Positions 21,481-32,538 of a stretch of DNA of 50,931 bases are shown one piece after another. The notes beneath the pieces were generated by a model that did not search any database, was not told where the DNA came from, and saw nothing but the letters and a program-made list of their open reading frames with translations. Positions within the stretch are counted from its first letter, which is position 1, and every line of letters starts with the position of its first letter. This stretch comes from Ochromonas danica. Its lineage: Eukaryota > Sar > Chrysophyceae > Chromulinales > Chromulinaceae. The position numbers and the translations under genes were made by a program. The stretch spans positions 1-50,931 of the forward strand of contig VKHL01000181.1 in NCBI GenBank assembly GCA_015146655.1. The letters are read 5' to 3'.

Positions 21481-22641
21481 CTAGAAATGAAGAGCACTTA
21501 ACAATGAGATCTGTGTACATTCTTGTTTAACTTTCTCTAAATACACAGATGTTAGCAACGGGCAGTAATTGACCGTTAAATTGGAGAGTTGTGAACATGC
21601 GAATGCTAAGCGAACAAAGCCAACATCAGTGATGTGCTTGCATTCACTGATATCAATCTTAGTCAGTCGATCATATAATTGAGCATCTCTAGCGATACCG
21701 AAAAGCAGGTCATCAGTAACCTGTGGAATCCTTGCCAATGCAATAGAATGAAGATTTGGACATGCGACTAAAAGAGCTAAGATAGCTTCAGAGGTTATCT
21801 GCAAACAGTCGGACAGATCAATTTCTTTCAGCATTTTACATTTATGGATAGTCAGGAGGCCACTATCAGTAACAGATTTTGATCCTCTTAGATCCAAACT
21901 TCGCAATGATGGGCATCGCTGTCCAATAGATTGCAGCATGGTATTTGAGAGATTCATAACTGAAGATATATCAAGAGTCGTCAAATTAGGGCAACGAATC
22001 AATAATCGATCCAAGCTGGAATAGTTCACATTTGATTCAGATAGTCGTAATGTTTTAAGCTTTGAGAAATTCGCGATTTTTCCAGTAAATTTAGAAGCAA
22101 AGAGTTCATTTACCATGTCATTACAGGATACATCCAAATATTGTAGTGTATCAACACTATTAACAATTATACGCTGTAAGGAAGTTAGTAAGAGATGTGT
22201 ATCCCATCCACCATGATGATGACGATGACGATGATGATGGATATGATATCGTATCTTTTCAAGATCTCGAAAATAAAAACTCATTTGCATCCATGGGAGA
22301 GAATGAAGAATCTTACCATTATTAGAGGTGTTAAACGTGTAGTGATCTCTGTCTCTGTATCTGTCTGTGTCGTTATTTCTGATATCTCTCTGATCCATCA
22401 CAGTGAGATTAGTGACACGAGTTTGCCTTTTAAGAAGCCATTGAAAAGCTGACAGACCAGTACTTTGAGTGAGAAATAGTCCTTGTGTTCGGAAGAAGGT
22501 AGTTGAAAGAATAGTCAAGTATTCACTTCGATCAATCTTATTGCAAAGTGCACTATCAAGATGTAGAAGGTCTTTGGTGGAGATCCAATGCATTAAGATC
22601 TCATGCAATAAGACAGTGGGGAAGACTTGGAAGATAGACAT
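21481..22641 (-). CDS. F-box/LRR (AMN1-like) protein
   Basis: Single exon, 386 aa. The N-terminus (FPTVLLHEILMHWISTKDLL) fits a degenerate F-box (P...L...I...L...DL), the SKP1-binding module of SCF ubiquitin ligases. From about residue 170 cysteine-containing LRRs follow: LQYLDVSCN, LKTLRLSESNVN, LTTLDISSVMNLS, LRSLDLRGSKSVTDSGL, LKEIDLSDCLQITSEAI, LHSIALARIPQVTDDLL, LTKIDISECKHITDVGF, LSNLTVNYCPLLT. This is the pattern of FBXL/AMN1 substrate-recognition LRRs, about 26 residues per repeat. A His-rich loop (RYHIHHHRHRHHHGG) precedes them. The substrate is unknown. If the F-box is not functional, the protein would be a plain LRR adaptor. Confidence 0.75.
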   Translation of the reverse strand: MSIFQVFPTVLLHEILMHWISTKDLLHLDSALCNKIDRSEYLTILSTTFFRTQGLFLTQSTGLSAFQWLLKRQTRVTNLTVMDQRDIRNNDTDRYRDRDHYTFNTSNNGKILHSLPWMQMSFYFRDLEKIRYHIHHHRHRHHHGGWDTHLLLTSLQRIIVNSVDTLQYLDVSCNDMVNELFASKFTGKIANFSKLKTLRLSESNVNYSSLDRLLIRCPNLTTLDISSVMNLSNTMLQSIGQRCPSLRSLDLRGSKSVTDSGLLTIHKCKMLKEIDLSDCLQITSEAILALLVACPNLHSIALARIPQVTDDLLFGIARDAQLYDRLTKIDISECKHITDVGFVRLAFACSQLSNLTVNYCPLLTSVYLEKVKQECTQISLLSALHF

Positions 22642-22985
22642 ACTGCTATCTCCTTTAAGATATCTACTATAGCTGCTCTATGATGTTCCTAGGAGATGAG
22701 CAAGTCAACCTCAGGGATTTGATTATGACTATCTTTCACCATCTTTCACCATCTTATCCCGATATCCACCAACATGATCTCGAACAGAAAACTGAGCAGA
22801 CAATCCCGACATGAAAAAACTGCTTGTCCTCCAAAAACAGCATCAGCAGAGGAGCGCTTTTTCGCATCTGGAAATCTGGAGTTATGTAAATGCGTGATGA
22901 ACAGAGATTCTTTGGAATAATCGGGCTTTTCCCAACTACTTCCTCTGCATTATGTCTTAATCAACGAATTGAAATACCTTCAACA
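22642..22985. promoter_or_regulatory. divergent promoter between F-box and oxygenase genes
   Basis: 344 bp between two outward genes. It includes a duplicated CTATCTTTCACCATCTTTCACC segment near 22731-22752 (a direct repeat of ATCTTTCACC). An upstream in-frame ATG at 22890 could lengthen the oxygenase by 32 aa. Confidence 0.4.
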
Positions 22986-24613
22986 ATGAGTGTCTTCACT
23001 GAGACTATTCCTTCTCCTCCTTCTCCTCCTTCTCCTCCTTCTCCTCCTTCTCCTCCTTCATCATCATCTTCTTGTTCGAGTGAATTGAAGATCAAACTAG
23101 AAGACTTCCATGATGGTCATTTCCCTGGAGGAACTTCTCTCCCTACTCAAATAGCTCATTATCAGCATCGTCATTTCAATGACTATGTCACTGTCTTTGA
23201 TAATCTACTTCCTTCTCTCTGGCAAGAACGAGTTTATCAATATGCTCTAGAGAAAGGTCGACCCTGGGGTAAGAAGACCCCCTTCCCCCTTTCCCCCCTG
23301 TCCTACCCCTTTCTGACACATCTTGGCTGTATGTCACCAGGTGTCTATATTCCTACCACTATGGCCTTAGACACCACTATAGATGCAGAGGTACTCTGGC
23401 AGAGAGAAGAGGAGAAAGAGAAGGCTTTAGCGTTAGTAGCCGTTCGTCATCTGTTCTTTGATCGAGCAGCTGCTTTGATAGGACCAGATGTCAATAGTAT
23501 TCATGGTCAGTTTGTCTTATCTGATAGAGAGTATAGTTGATCTCTTCAGGGTAGATAATAAGAGAAGGGCTAATTGTGTGCGTGCGTGCGTGTGTGTGTG
23601 ATTATGCATGTGTCAAATGGTTGTGCTAATAATAGGAACAGCTATCTGGTGTCTAACCTCAGGATTAACCAAGGAGGTTCAATATCATCTTGACTATGCT
23701 GAACTCTATCGGTAGGTATAAATAGTAGACTACTAATAGTATAGTACACATTAACACCCTATAGCATACAGTACATTGAATAATTACATACAGTAGTAGT
23801 ATAGTGTTATAATGTCTAATATGGTGATCAACAAGTCCTCACTCTTGTGTATGTATGTGTGATTTATATAGGTATGAGACAAACATCATCTTTCCTCCTA
23901 TCTATGCTGGTACCTATCAAGCATCACCTGTCTTAGACAATAATGATATGATTGGTGGAGACTTCTATGCTAATATTGAAGGATTAGAACACTATCGTCG
24001 TTTTGGATATAAAGGTAAACTATCTTCACCAGAGGACTTTACTAATGACTTCCAGACTTCTCATGCTTGGATACGGATCCCTTATCGTAGTAATCGGGGT
24101 ACCTTCTGTGATGGGAATCTACCCCATCTTGCTTCTAAGATTGAATATATTCGTCCTGATATGAAAAGAGTTATTTTAGGATTTAATGCTTTTCCTAATG
24201 AGATAGCAGAGTGTTGTGAGAGAGCTCCAGAACATTCTGATGCTTTTAATAGAACGATTAAGATCTATCAGAGACTAGCAGCTGCTGGCTTACCTATTAC
24301 TACCAGACAAGAGAGACAAGGAGGTGTTGAAGAGAGTGGTGGTGGTAGTGGTGGGGATAGGACTACGTGTGCAGAGAAAGTGATAGGCAGAGGAGGAGAG
24401 GAGAAGAAGATGTCAGTGAAGGACATCATGAAGAACCCTGCCTTAGCCAAGATCTTAGTCATGGCAGCAAAGAATAAGAAGAAAAGAGATGAAGAAGAAG
24501 CTGCTGCTAATGCCAATGCTAATGCTACTGTTGCTAGTAGTAGAAGTAAGGCAGAGGAAGACAGCAGTCAAGGATATGGTGTAGAAGAAAAGACTAAGAC
24601 AGTATTGTTGTAG
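22986..24613 (+). CDS. 2-oxoglutarate/Fe(II) dioxygenase-like protein
   Basis: Four exons: 22986-23268, 23341-23505, 23636-23711 and 23872-24613, all GT-AG, total 1266 nt, 421 aa (453 if the in-frame ATG at 22890 is used). The joins restore RPWGVYIP and IHGTAIWCLTSG. The middle exon supplies YHLDYAELYRYE with H167 and D169, an HxD iron-binding pair. GTFCDGNLPH gives the distal His at 260, and KRVILGFN gives Arg274 for 2-oxoglutarate, the order and spacing of a double-stranded beta-helix dioxygenase. The N-terminus has a Pro-Ser-Pro repeat (TCTCCTCCT units). The C-terminus is Lys/Glu/Ala-rich with an MSVKDIMKNPALAKIL helix. The substrate is unknown; the fold allows protein, nucleic acid or small-molecule hydroxylation. 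Intron 1 is 72 bp and open in frame, so an unspliced reading looks coding but inserts 24 residues at the RPWG motif. Confidence 0.75.
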
Positions 24614-24963
24614 GTTGGTCTTCTCTCTGTTGTTGAGGATGATGACCTTGTCATAGCCACCAATAAGGGAATTTCATAAAAAAAAGTAAGACAACAGAAA
24701 TTCAGTTTCACTTCACTTCACTTAGTGCCATCATATCTTTCAGTTTTAGTTGTTTCCCAGTATCCATCACACAGGAAGTACCAATAGCACTCCATTATCT
24801 TGATTAGTGATCATAACAACTAGCCAACAGATTCATACCAACTACAGTATGCATCATCACTAATTAGTGAAGTTACCAGCAGAACTAAGCTACTCTACAG
24901 TGAGTCATCTATCCTACTTCCTCTTCCTTCTAGTCTAAGTCTGCTGAGGTATGATGAAGTTGA
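24614..24963. other. convergent intergenic region
   Basis: 3' flanks of the oxygenase (+) and DA1-like (-) genes. Short TTCACTTCACTTCACTTAG repeat near 24707-24725. No gene seen. Confidence 0.5.
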
Positions 24964-26565
24964 TCAGCAAGGGGGGTGATCATCATTGTCTGGTATGTCG
25001 GGTAACTCAGAGCTTTGAGCCAAATGCTCTAAGAGCATTGGCCATCCCATCACCGCTTGTACTTTCCTCACCTTACGAAAGCTGTCCCCATAGACTACAG
25101 AAGGATCTGATGAGATCTGATAGCGGAAGCATCCCCTCAGCTCCTCCTGCTCCTGCTCCTGCTCTTCCTCACTTCTTCTTCTTCTCACTCGATTCTCTGA
25201 GAGATAGTCCAGATAATGGAATGCAATAAGTTGACAAAGTCCCTCTTCCAAGTCACGAGGTAGTTGAAAAGGATGACTAGGTGAGCATGGAGGAGGAGGT
25301 ACAAAGAGACGTAAGAAGGCATGCATAGCTTCATGTGCTAAGATAGATCCTGTGAGATCTCTTGGTAGACCATTAAGAACTAGAATAGCTGTCACTTCTT
25401 GTTCATATCTTATCATCATCCCTGTCTGCTGTTCATAACTTTCATGAGGGAAGAGGAGGGAGGAGGAGGTGGTAGAAGAAGAAGATGAAAATAGTAAACG
25501 AGTGGTAGTAGTAGCAATGGGTTCACGCACAATACGTTGAGAGGATAGTGTAAGTCCTCGTACAATACTACTATCCTCTACCCAACAAGATGTTGCCTGC
25601 TGATTCGAAAGTGATTGTAAGTCTACAGTGAGTACCGGAACAGCCAAGAGATCCGTTGGTAAGGCCTCTACTTGAAGTTCTTGACGAAGGTAGACTAAGA
25701 CTTCTTGGAAGACATCAGCAGCTTCACTATTCTCCATAATGATAGTCTTTGAACAGACAGAGCATAAACTTCGACCATCTAGGAGGTCTACTATTCCTTC
25801 TAATAAAAGACGACGTTGACAACTACAACATTGTGGATTACTAAGATGTTCTATACAATACACTTCCTTCTCAAAGAAAGGATGTTTTAATACTGTACAT
25901 CCATCTAAGACTTTATGACAAAGTGTACAATGAGGTGAGAAGAGTTCTTGGTAGCATGTGGGATGGTAGGCTACCTCTCTTCCAGGAGAAGAAGGAGAAG
26001 ATGGCATTGGTTTCACAGCGAAGGGCTGTCCCTCCTCAATAGGGAGACCACAGCCAGCACAGAGGAAGCAAGCTGAATGGTATTCCTGGCCTTGGAAGGT
26101 GAGGTACTGCCCCATGACAATGGGTTGATGACATCCACCACAGACTCGACTGCTCAATATAGAAGGGATGGGCAGAGGGAGGAAACCCATCGCAGAGGAG
26201 GAAGAGGTAGGAGGAGGAGGAGGAGGAGGAGGAGGAGGAGGAGGAGGAGGAGGAGGAGGGGGAATGGGAGGGGTAATGGTTGGCCTGCTTGTAGGAGGAA
26301 TAGAAGCTACAGAAGGAGCAGGAGAGGGAGAAAGAATCTTAGAAATAGTCTTCCAAAAGGAGGACTTATTGTTCTGTGTTGGATTGTTGGTGTTGTTCCC
26401 AGTGTTGGGTGGGGCAGTGTTAGGAGGAGCAGAAGCAGGGACAGGTGGAGTGGAAGAAGGAAGAGGGTCAAAATCAGGGTCCGCGAGACTCAGAGACTCG
26501 GCAATCGCGCGGTCAAGCTGATATTGAAACTCTTCTTCATCACTGCGATCTCTAGTCATCGTCAA
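24964..26565 (-). CDS. DA1-type ubiquitin-activated LIM peptidase
   Basis: Single exon, 533 aa, almost the length of Arabidopsis DA1 (532). A ubiquitin-interacting motif lies at 9-28 (DEEEFQYQLDRAIAESLSLA). After a disordered region with an 18-residue Pro run come LIM zinc-binding modules: CGGC at 142-145, H163...C166, CAGC at 169-172, H201/C204, then CTLC and CSC-type pairs through about residue 271. The C-terminal peptidase domain contains HEAMH at 411-415 (HExxH zinc site) and the downstream LEEGLCQLIAFHYL at 439-452 that supplies the third ligand Glu. In plants DA1 is activated by ubiquitination and cleaves growth regulators and deubiquitinases to limit cell proliferation. The same biochemistry is likely here; the targets are unknown. 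It diverges from the myotubularin gene. Confidence 0.9.
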   Translation of the reverse strand: MTMTRDRSDEEEFQYQLDRAIAESLSLADPDFDPLPSSTPPVPASAPPNTAPPNTGNNTNNPTQNNKSSFWKTISKILSPSPAPSVASIPPTSRPTITPPIPPPPPPPPPPPPPPPPPPTSSSSAMGFLPLPIPSILSSRVCGGCHQPIVMGQYLTFQGQEYHSACFLCAGCGLPIEEGQPFAVKPMPSSPSSPGREVAYHPTCYQELFSPHCTLCHKVLDGCTVLKHPFFEKEVYCIEHLSNPQCCSCQRRLLLEGIVDLLDGRSLCSVCSKTIIMENSEAADVFQEVLVYLRQELQVEALPTDLLAVPVLTVDLQSLSNQQATSCWVEDSSIVRGLTLSSQRIVREPIATTTTRLLFSSSSSTTSSSLLFPHESYEQQTGMMIRYEQEVTAILVLNGLPRDLTGSILAHEAMHAFLRLFVPPPPCSPSHPFQLPRDLEEGLCQLIAFHYLDYLSENRVRRRRSEEEQEQEQEELRGCFRYQISSDPSVVYGDSFRKVRKVQAVMGWPMLLEHLAQSSELPDIPDNDDHPPC

Positions 26566-27046
26566 GCACCGATGAAGTCCTCCTCGAAGTGGATTTTTGT
26601 TCTCGCCTTTGTTTGTCGACTTTTGCCACTTTTGCCACTTTTGCCACTGTTGAGCCTCGCGTTGAAAAGTTAAAAAATTCCACTTTTTCAGTGGGTCAAG
26701 GAAAGTTTAATTTTAATCTCGGAATCTTCTGGTTTGAGTCAGTGGTCAGATGGACTTTCAAACTGCCCCTCTGTCAGCCTCACCACGCAGAGAAAAATTC
26801 ACTTATCTTGTCATCACCGCTTTGGTCTCGTCTTGTCTGCTATCCCTGCAGTATCTCGTCAGTGAGATCCAAACACAATCAAATCCCTATATATACTACC
26901 CTGCTATACCTTCCCTTCTTCTCTCTATTTTAACAGACTAATTTTTAAGATATCCTTATCCTAGTACTAGTACTGCAGTCCAATCCAATACTATAGTAGC
27001 CCAGGATCTTCTCGTCGTTTCTTCTTCTGCTGCTGCTGGATATCTA
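26566..27046. promoter_or_regulatory. divergent promoter between DA1-like and myotubularin genes
   Basis: 481 bp between outward-facing genes. It holds three tandem copies of a 9-bp unit CTTTTGCCA at about 26622-26648, followed by a partial fourth. ORFs here are not supported. Confidence 0.5.
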
Positions 27047-30000
27047 ATGATTGAAATTGAAATCATTAATGCTAACTATCATCCTTCCAAAGGATGTAGT
27101 GGTTTAGATAGTTTTTGTCTTTTAAAACTATTTGGTAAAGAATTAGGAAGAACTTCACTTGTTCTGAATACTTTTGAACCCATTTGGAATGAAAAGTTTG
27201 AGAAGAATTATGATGAATTATGTCAAAATGAAAAGATACAAAATCGTCCTTTTTATTTTGAATATCTTGAAGTTGAGATTTATGAAGTCATTCCTTCTAA
27301 GTCTTCTTCAAGTAATCCCTTGACAAAGAAGACTTATGAAGCAAGGGTACCATTAATTCATATTAATACATTTAAAGGATATAAGTTATTACGAGGTAGT
27401 GGTAGTAACAGTAGTGGTAGTAGTAGTGGTAATAATAGTAATAATAATAATAGTGGTGGTAGTGGTGGTGATGGTTCAAGTGGTAGTAATAGTGGTGGGA
27501 ATAGTATTGATCATGGTCATCATAGTTATGATCATGGACGTATTTTTATTCGTATTAATCGTCTTTATACGAAAGATCATATCTATAGTACTATCCCTAC
27601 CTTTTCTTATGCTTTCTTAACGGATCTATGCCCACCTCTTTCACCTTATTATCGTCATTTATATTTGAATTGGAAATGGTCTCCTTTACAATATACTTAT
27701 CATTCAGGATTACCAGGTCCATTAACAGGAGAAGTCTTAGTAGATTACTATCCTTATGTTGAGGTAAGTATTTCATTCTCTTTCTCATATATATACACAT
27801 ACACATGGTTATTGTAATATTACTGTATATATAGTGGAGAATGCCATGGATAGTAAATAGCTTTGGTGATCGTTTAGGTGGAATTGTACGTGGAACGTTA
27901 TGTATTACTGATGTTCGATTGATCTTCTTGCCTATTCAAATTATACTACCTTTCCAGACAATTGATCTTCTTATTACAGACTATTCCATGAATATCAAAG
28001 AAGATCTCTTATTGTATTATCATCGTTATACCTTACAACTCATTCATTCTAGTTTACAAGAGGTGCGTGTAGTTCATCTAAGTGGTGGTAATGGTAGTAG
28101 TAATAGTGGGAGTGGGGGTGGGGGTAATAATGGTAGTAGTGGTGGTGGTGGTGGTAGTAGTAGTAATACTAGTGGTGGAATGGGTACTAATAGCATTTAC
28201 ATGGGTAATAATAGCGCTAATGGAGGAGGAGGTAGTGATCATGGAAGTCCTTGTCCTTCAAGTGTCTTACAATGCGTTATATTAGGTGATCAAACTTACG
28301 AATTTATCATTTGTCGTCCTGCTCCAGGCAATCATCATCATCATCATCATCCACCTCCTCCTTCTCTAGGCAGCTCACTACCTTCACCTTTCGATCATAC
28401 ATCTGGATTATTCTATAAAGGTCTCTCTACAGCTACTGTAGAGCCATCTATCTGGGCTCATCGTGTAGCTGATTATCTAAACTATGAAATTCGTTTAGAT
28501 CTTACTTGGTTACGTTGGGCAAAGTATATGAGACGTACAGCATTAAATCATTTAATATCTAATCCACAAGATCGACAATGGTTTAAGAGAGCTAAAGGAT
28601 CACCTGCTTTAGATAATGAATATAAGAGACTTTATGTACAAGATATGAATTGGAGATTTAATGATTTAAATGCATCTTATCATCTTTGTCCAACCTATCC
28701 TAGTGTATTAGTCTTTCCAGGACAATTAGATGAAGATGATCTTATTGGTGGTGCATCTCAACGATCTATTGGTAGATTACCTGCTTTAGTCTGGCTTCAT
28801 CCTGATACTAAAGCACCACTTTGTCGTGCTGCACAACCATTAGCTGGATTATCAGGTAGTAGTATTGAATATGATAAGAAGATGTGTCTAGCTATCAAAG
28901 CTTCTTCACCTAATGGTCTACCATTACGTATAACAGATGCACGACCTAAATTAAATGCTAATGCTAATGCAGTTCAAGGTAAAGGGTTTGAAAATATTTC
29001 ATTTCTTGGTGGTCCAAGTGTAGCTTCATTAGTATTCTTAGATATTGATAATATTCATGTTATGAGACATTCTATACGCAAATTAAAAGATGGATTTGGT
29101 CTGATTAATCAACCTATTGCTACCTTTGATACTATTAGTAGTAATGGTAGTAGTAGTGGTGGTGGAGGAGGAGGAGGTGGTGGTGGTGGTAGTAATGGTA
29201 TGAATTATGATGGAGAAGGTGGTATTCAAAGTAGTACAACATTATCAACAAAGACTTATATGATGAATAATAATACCTATGCAAGTAGTTCAACCTTTAA
29301 TCCTGATTCATCATGTCATGCTTATCAAACTTCTAAATGGTCTTATCATTTAAGTTCTCTATTACGAGGTGCAATGACTATAGCAGATTCTTTAATGATT
29401 GGTCATCCTGTTCTTGTTCATTGTTCTGATGGATGGGATCGTACTTCACAATTAACAACATTAGCACAAATCTTACTTGATCCTTATTATCGTACAATTG
29501 AAGGATTTTTAATGTTAATACAAAAGGAATGGTCAGCATTTGGTCATAAATTTGAAGATCGTAGTAATCGTATTTCTTCATTACCTAAAGAAGTCTCACC
29601 TGTTTTTATTCAATGTCTTGATACGATATATCAATTAATTAAACAATTTCCTACTGCTTTTCAATATACAGAAGATTTCTTATTAATGATAATGAATTGT
29701 TTTCTATCTGGTATAGTTATAACATTTCGTGGTAATAATGAAAGAGAAAGAATGTATTTAATGAAATATCATTTACAATTTGAAGATAGTATTCATGAAG
29801 ATTTAGAATGTGCTAGTTTAGCATTTTATGTTCGATTACTATTGAGAACAACAAACTATTCTATGTTATTCATTAATTCACAATATACTCCACCACGACC
29901 ACATGAAGAGAAGGTAAGGTTTGTTATATTAATCATCATTATCATTATTACTACATAGTATCATCTTCTAGTGGTAGTAGTAATAGTAGTAGTCGTTATC

Positions 30001-32054
30001 ATATATTCTTTGTTATGTTAACTTGTTGATATGACTGATCATTGTTAACAACATATGTTTAACTTGACATGACTCATCGTGACTCATCATTGCTAACAAC
30101 ATGTCTTTCTCTCTCTCTCTCAATAATTCTGTATGTTGTGTGTTGTGTATACTATACTGTAGGTGAAATATCTTCGTCCTCGTTGTGGTAGTCAAGATAT
30201 GATATTTTGGAGAGAAGGTCTCTTTGGTCTAAATTCTAATCTATTAGAAATGAATACATTAAATGGAGTTAATATCTCTGCTCATGAAGCTTCTACTGTA
30301 ACAAGTGATTTACTTGCAAGGTAAGATACATGTCATATTTATATGGAGAGATATGTATATGTAAAAAACGCGATGTTGTAAAACCGCGCTTTTACAAACG
30401 GGTTTGTACCAACATCGCGTTTTTTACATAGACTCTATATACAGTGTGTATATAATGTATACAATGGTTTAAAAGTTGTTAATGGTGTGTAATAATGTAT
30501 GTATACTATATATATAGGTTTATGAGTTTCTTTGATATTCATGGTAGTCTATCAACTGATCCTAAAGTGAAAGAATTACAAGAAGTCTTAAAATCAACTG
30601 CACCTTATCCTTGTCAACCTTATAATCCTAATTTCTATAATGAAGAAGATTGTTCTGCTATTCGTCGATATCGATCATTAACAGGTGCACTCTATCAATC
30701 TTCTGCTTATCTCTATCCTAGATGTTATCTCTTTGAAGGTGAACAAAGTCTAGCATGGCAATTCCTTCAACAACGTATTATTGCTATATTACCACGTGAA
30801 GAAGAACTCTTTCTTACTCATCATGGTCGTAAAGAGAAAGAGAAGCAAAGTAGTGGTAATAGTAATAGTGGTAGTGTTACCTCTTCTATGATGAATGGTG
30901 GTAGTGGTAGTAGTGGTAGTACTAGTCGTGGTCGAGTGTTAATGAATGGAGAAGTAGAAGAAGTAGAAGAAGATCGAGAGAAGAAGAAGAGGAACAGCAA
31001 GAAGAACAACAACAATAAGAAGAAATCTCCTCTTGATGATCATCGTTGTCTACATGATAGTGATGATGAGATCATAATAGATGAAGAAGGTCTTTCTCCT
31101 ATACCAGAGGGAGTAGTAGCAGCAGAGGTAGCAGCAGGAGGAGGAGATGAAGAAGAAGAAGAAGAAGAAGACATGTTGCTATTACAACGATCTACTAATC
31201 GTACTATGACAATAGGCCAAGGCAAAGATCTCATTCAATCTGCCTTTTATCTTGAAATCAAACGTCAAGGTCTCATTGAGCATGCAGTGATTACTATTCA
31301 ATTATGGTTTCGTAGTCGTTTAGCTGCTCGTCTTGCTGTACTTCTTATGCATTTAGCACCCATGGACTACTTCTCAAGTCGTCCATGGGGTGATGGATAT
31401 TCAAAGAAACATCGTAAACGAGTGAATGCTTTCTTATCAATCTTTACAATACTTTCTATTTCTTATTTGAAAAGTGAACGTAGTCGACAAGATTATCTTT
31501 CTCATAGTCGAAATAGAATGATAAGAGAGATTGTTGATCAAGTAGTAGAACAAGCTATTCATATTGTTCAAAGAGAACGATTAGCCTTTGAGTTAGCTGC
31601 TAATATGTTACAGACTATGGCAATGGGGAGTGCAAGTGATGCTGCAGCTCTAGCAGCAGCGGTGAATGGTGTGGTAGCTCCGTCTATCATTCCTCCCGGT
31701 GGTGGAGGAGGAGGTGGTGGTGGTGGTGGTGGGCAGCTATCCCCATTAGCAAACCCTGGTAGTTATTATGGAGGAGGAGTGTATTCACCTCCTCCAAAAG
31801 CGAAGAAGACCTTATCATCGAGAATATTCTCTTTCACTTCATCATCAGGTAATCGAGCTTCATCACCTGTACCTGTACCTGTACCGCTATCTGCGGTGTC
31901 TTTGCCAGTTGTTGCAGAGAGTGTTCCGAGTCGATCATTAAGCTCTGGTGTAGAGGATGAAAGTGTAGTAGGAGAAGGAGGAGGAGGAGGAACAACCCAG
32001 CAGAAAAGTCAGAAATCCTTCACTCGCTACGTGATGGGAGGATTCATGGGCTAA
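27047..32054 (+). CDS. myotubularin-family phosphoinositide phosphatase with C2 and IQ motifs
   Basis: Four exons: 27047-27763, 27835-29913, 30163-30320 and 30518-32054, all GT-AG, sum 4491 nt, 1496 aa. The N-terminus (EIEIINANYHP...GLDSFCLLKLFGK...PIWNEKFE) looks like a C2 domain. Exon 2 begins with a PH-GRAM part (GGIVRGTLCITDVRLIFLP). Then comes the myotubularin catalytic domain: DMNWRFNDLNASYHLCPTYP, GRLPALVWLHP, and the active-site loop VHCSDGWDRTSQ with catalytic Cys769 and the complete Cx5R, then FGHKFEDR. It should be an active PI3P/PI(3,5)P2 3-phosphatase acting on endosomal membranes. Exon 4 carries an IQ-like helix (TIQLWFRSRLAAR, about residues 1243-1256) that could bind calmodulin. 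Poly-Gly/Ser runs interrupt the C2, GRAM and phosphatase parts, one about 85 residues before the active site. The order C2-GRAM-phosphatase-IQ is not that of the human MTMRs I know. Confidence 0.9.
30358..30430. repeat. 73-bp foldback with T-shaped potential, in myotubularin intron 3
   Basis: The outer arms 30358-30378 and 30410-30430 are perfect 21-bp reverse complements. The 31 bp between them contain two smaller hairpins: GTAAAA/TTTTAC (30378-30383 with 30390-30395) and ACAAAC/GTTTGT (30394-30399 with 30402-30407). The element sits in the 197-bp intron 30321-30517. No target-site duplication is obvious. Confidence 0.85.
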
Positions 32055-32538
32055 TTCTAATTCATTATTGACCTAACTAGCTAATAGATTCGCTAGATTG
32101 GTGTTAAAGCGAGTGTTTGTTTATTGTATTTAGAGTATTAAGTAGTAGGTATGCAAGCTGCGGTTTGTCGCCATGCTTGCTCTGCTGTTCTAGTTATTGT
32201 TGTATCATAGCGTGAGTTAATGAGTGAGTGAGTTAATGAGTAATGTGTTCGTTTGTTAGATGATGATGCATGGTGATTGTGTGTATTCTATTCTATAGTC
32301 TAGTGTGGAGTAGTTAGAGGAGGGGAGAGGTGATGGTAGGGACTACAGTATGTTGCTAACTATCTATCATGTGTGTTGCCTCCTCTACAGTGAAATAGAC
32401 TAGTAAAGGAAATAAGATGCTATTCCTCCTTTTGAGAAGAAGCTTTCTTTCTATCCATGACAACAGTCTCCATATACAAGATAAATGCTGTTAGTTATAT
32501 CTTACATGAAACTACCACTTCCAAAAAGGTGTTCCTCC
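32055..32538. other. convergent intergenic region
   Basis: 3' flanks of the myotubularin gene (+) and the left dehydrogenase (-). Repeats of GAGTTAATGAGT near 32212-32242. No gene seen. Confidence 0.5.

Noticed and set aside
23269-23340. Continuous frame through the first oxygenase intron
   Set aside because: The 72 bp are open in frame but have a clear donor (GTAAGA), a pyrimidine-rich tract and CAG acceptor, and removal restores RPWGVYIP.
26077-26673. Arg-rich and Gly-rich plus-strand ORFs
   Set aside because: Antisense readings of the proline-run part of the DA1-like gene.
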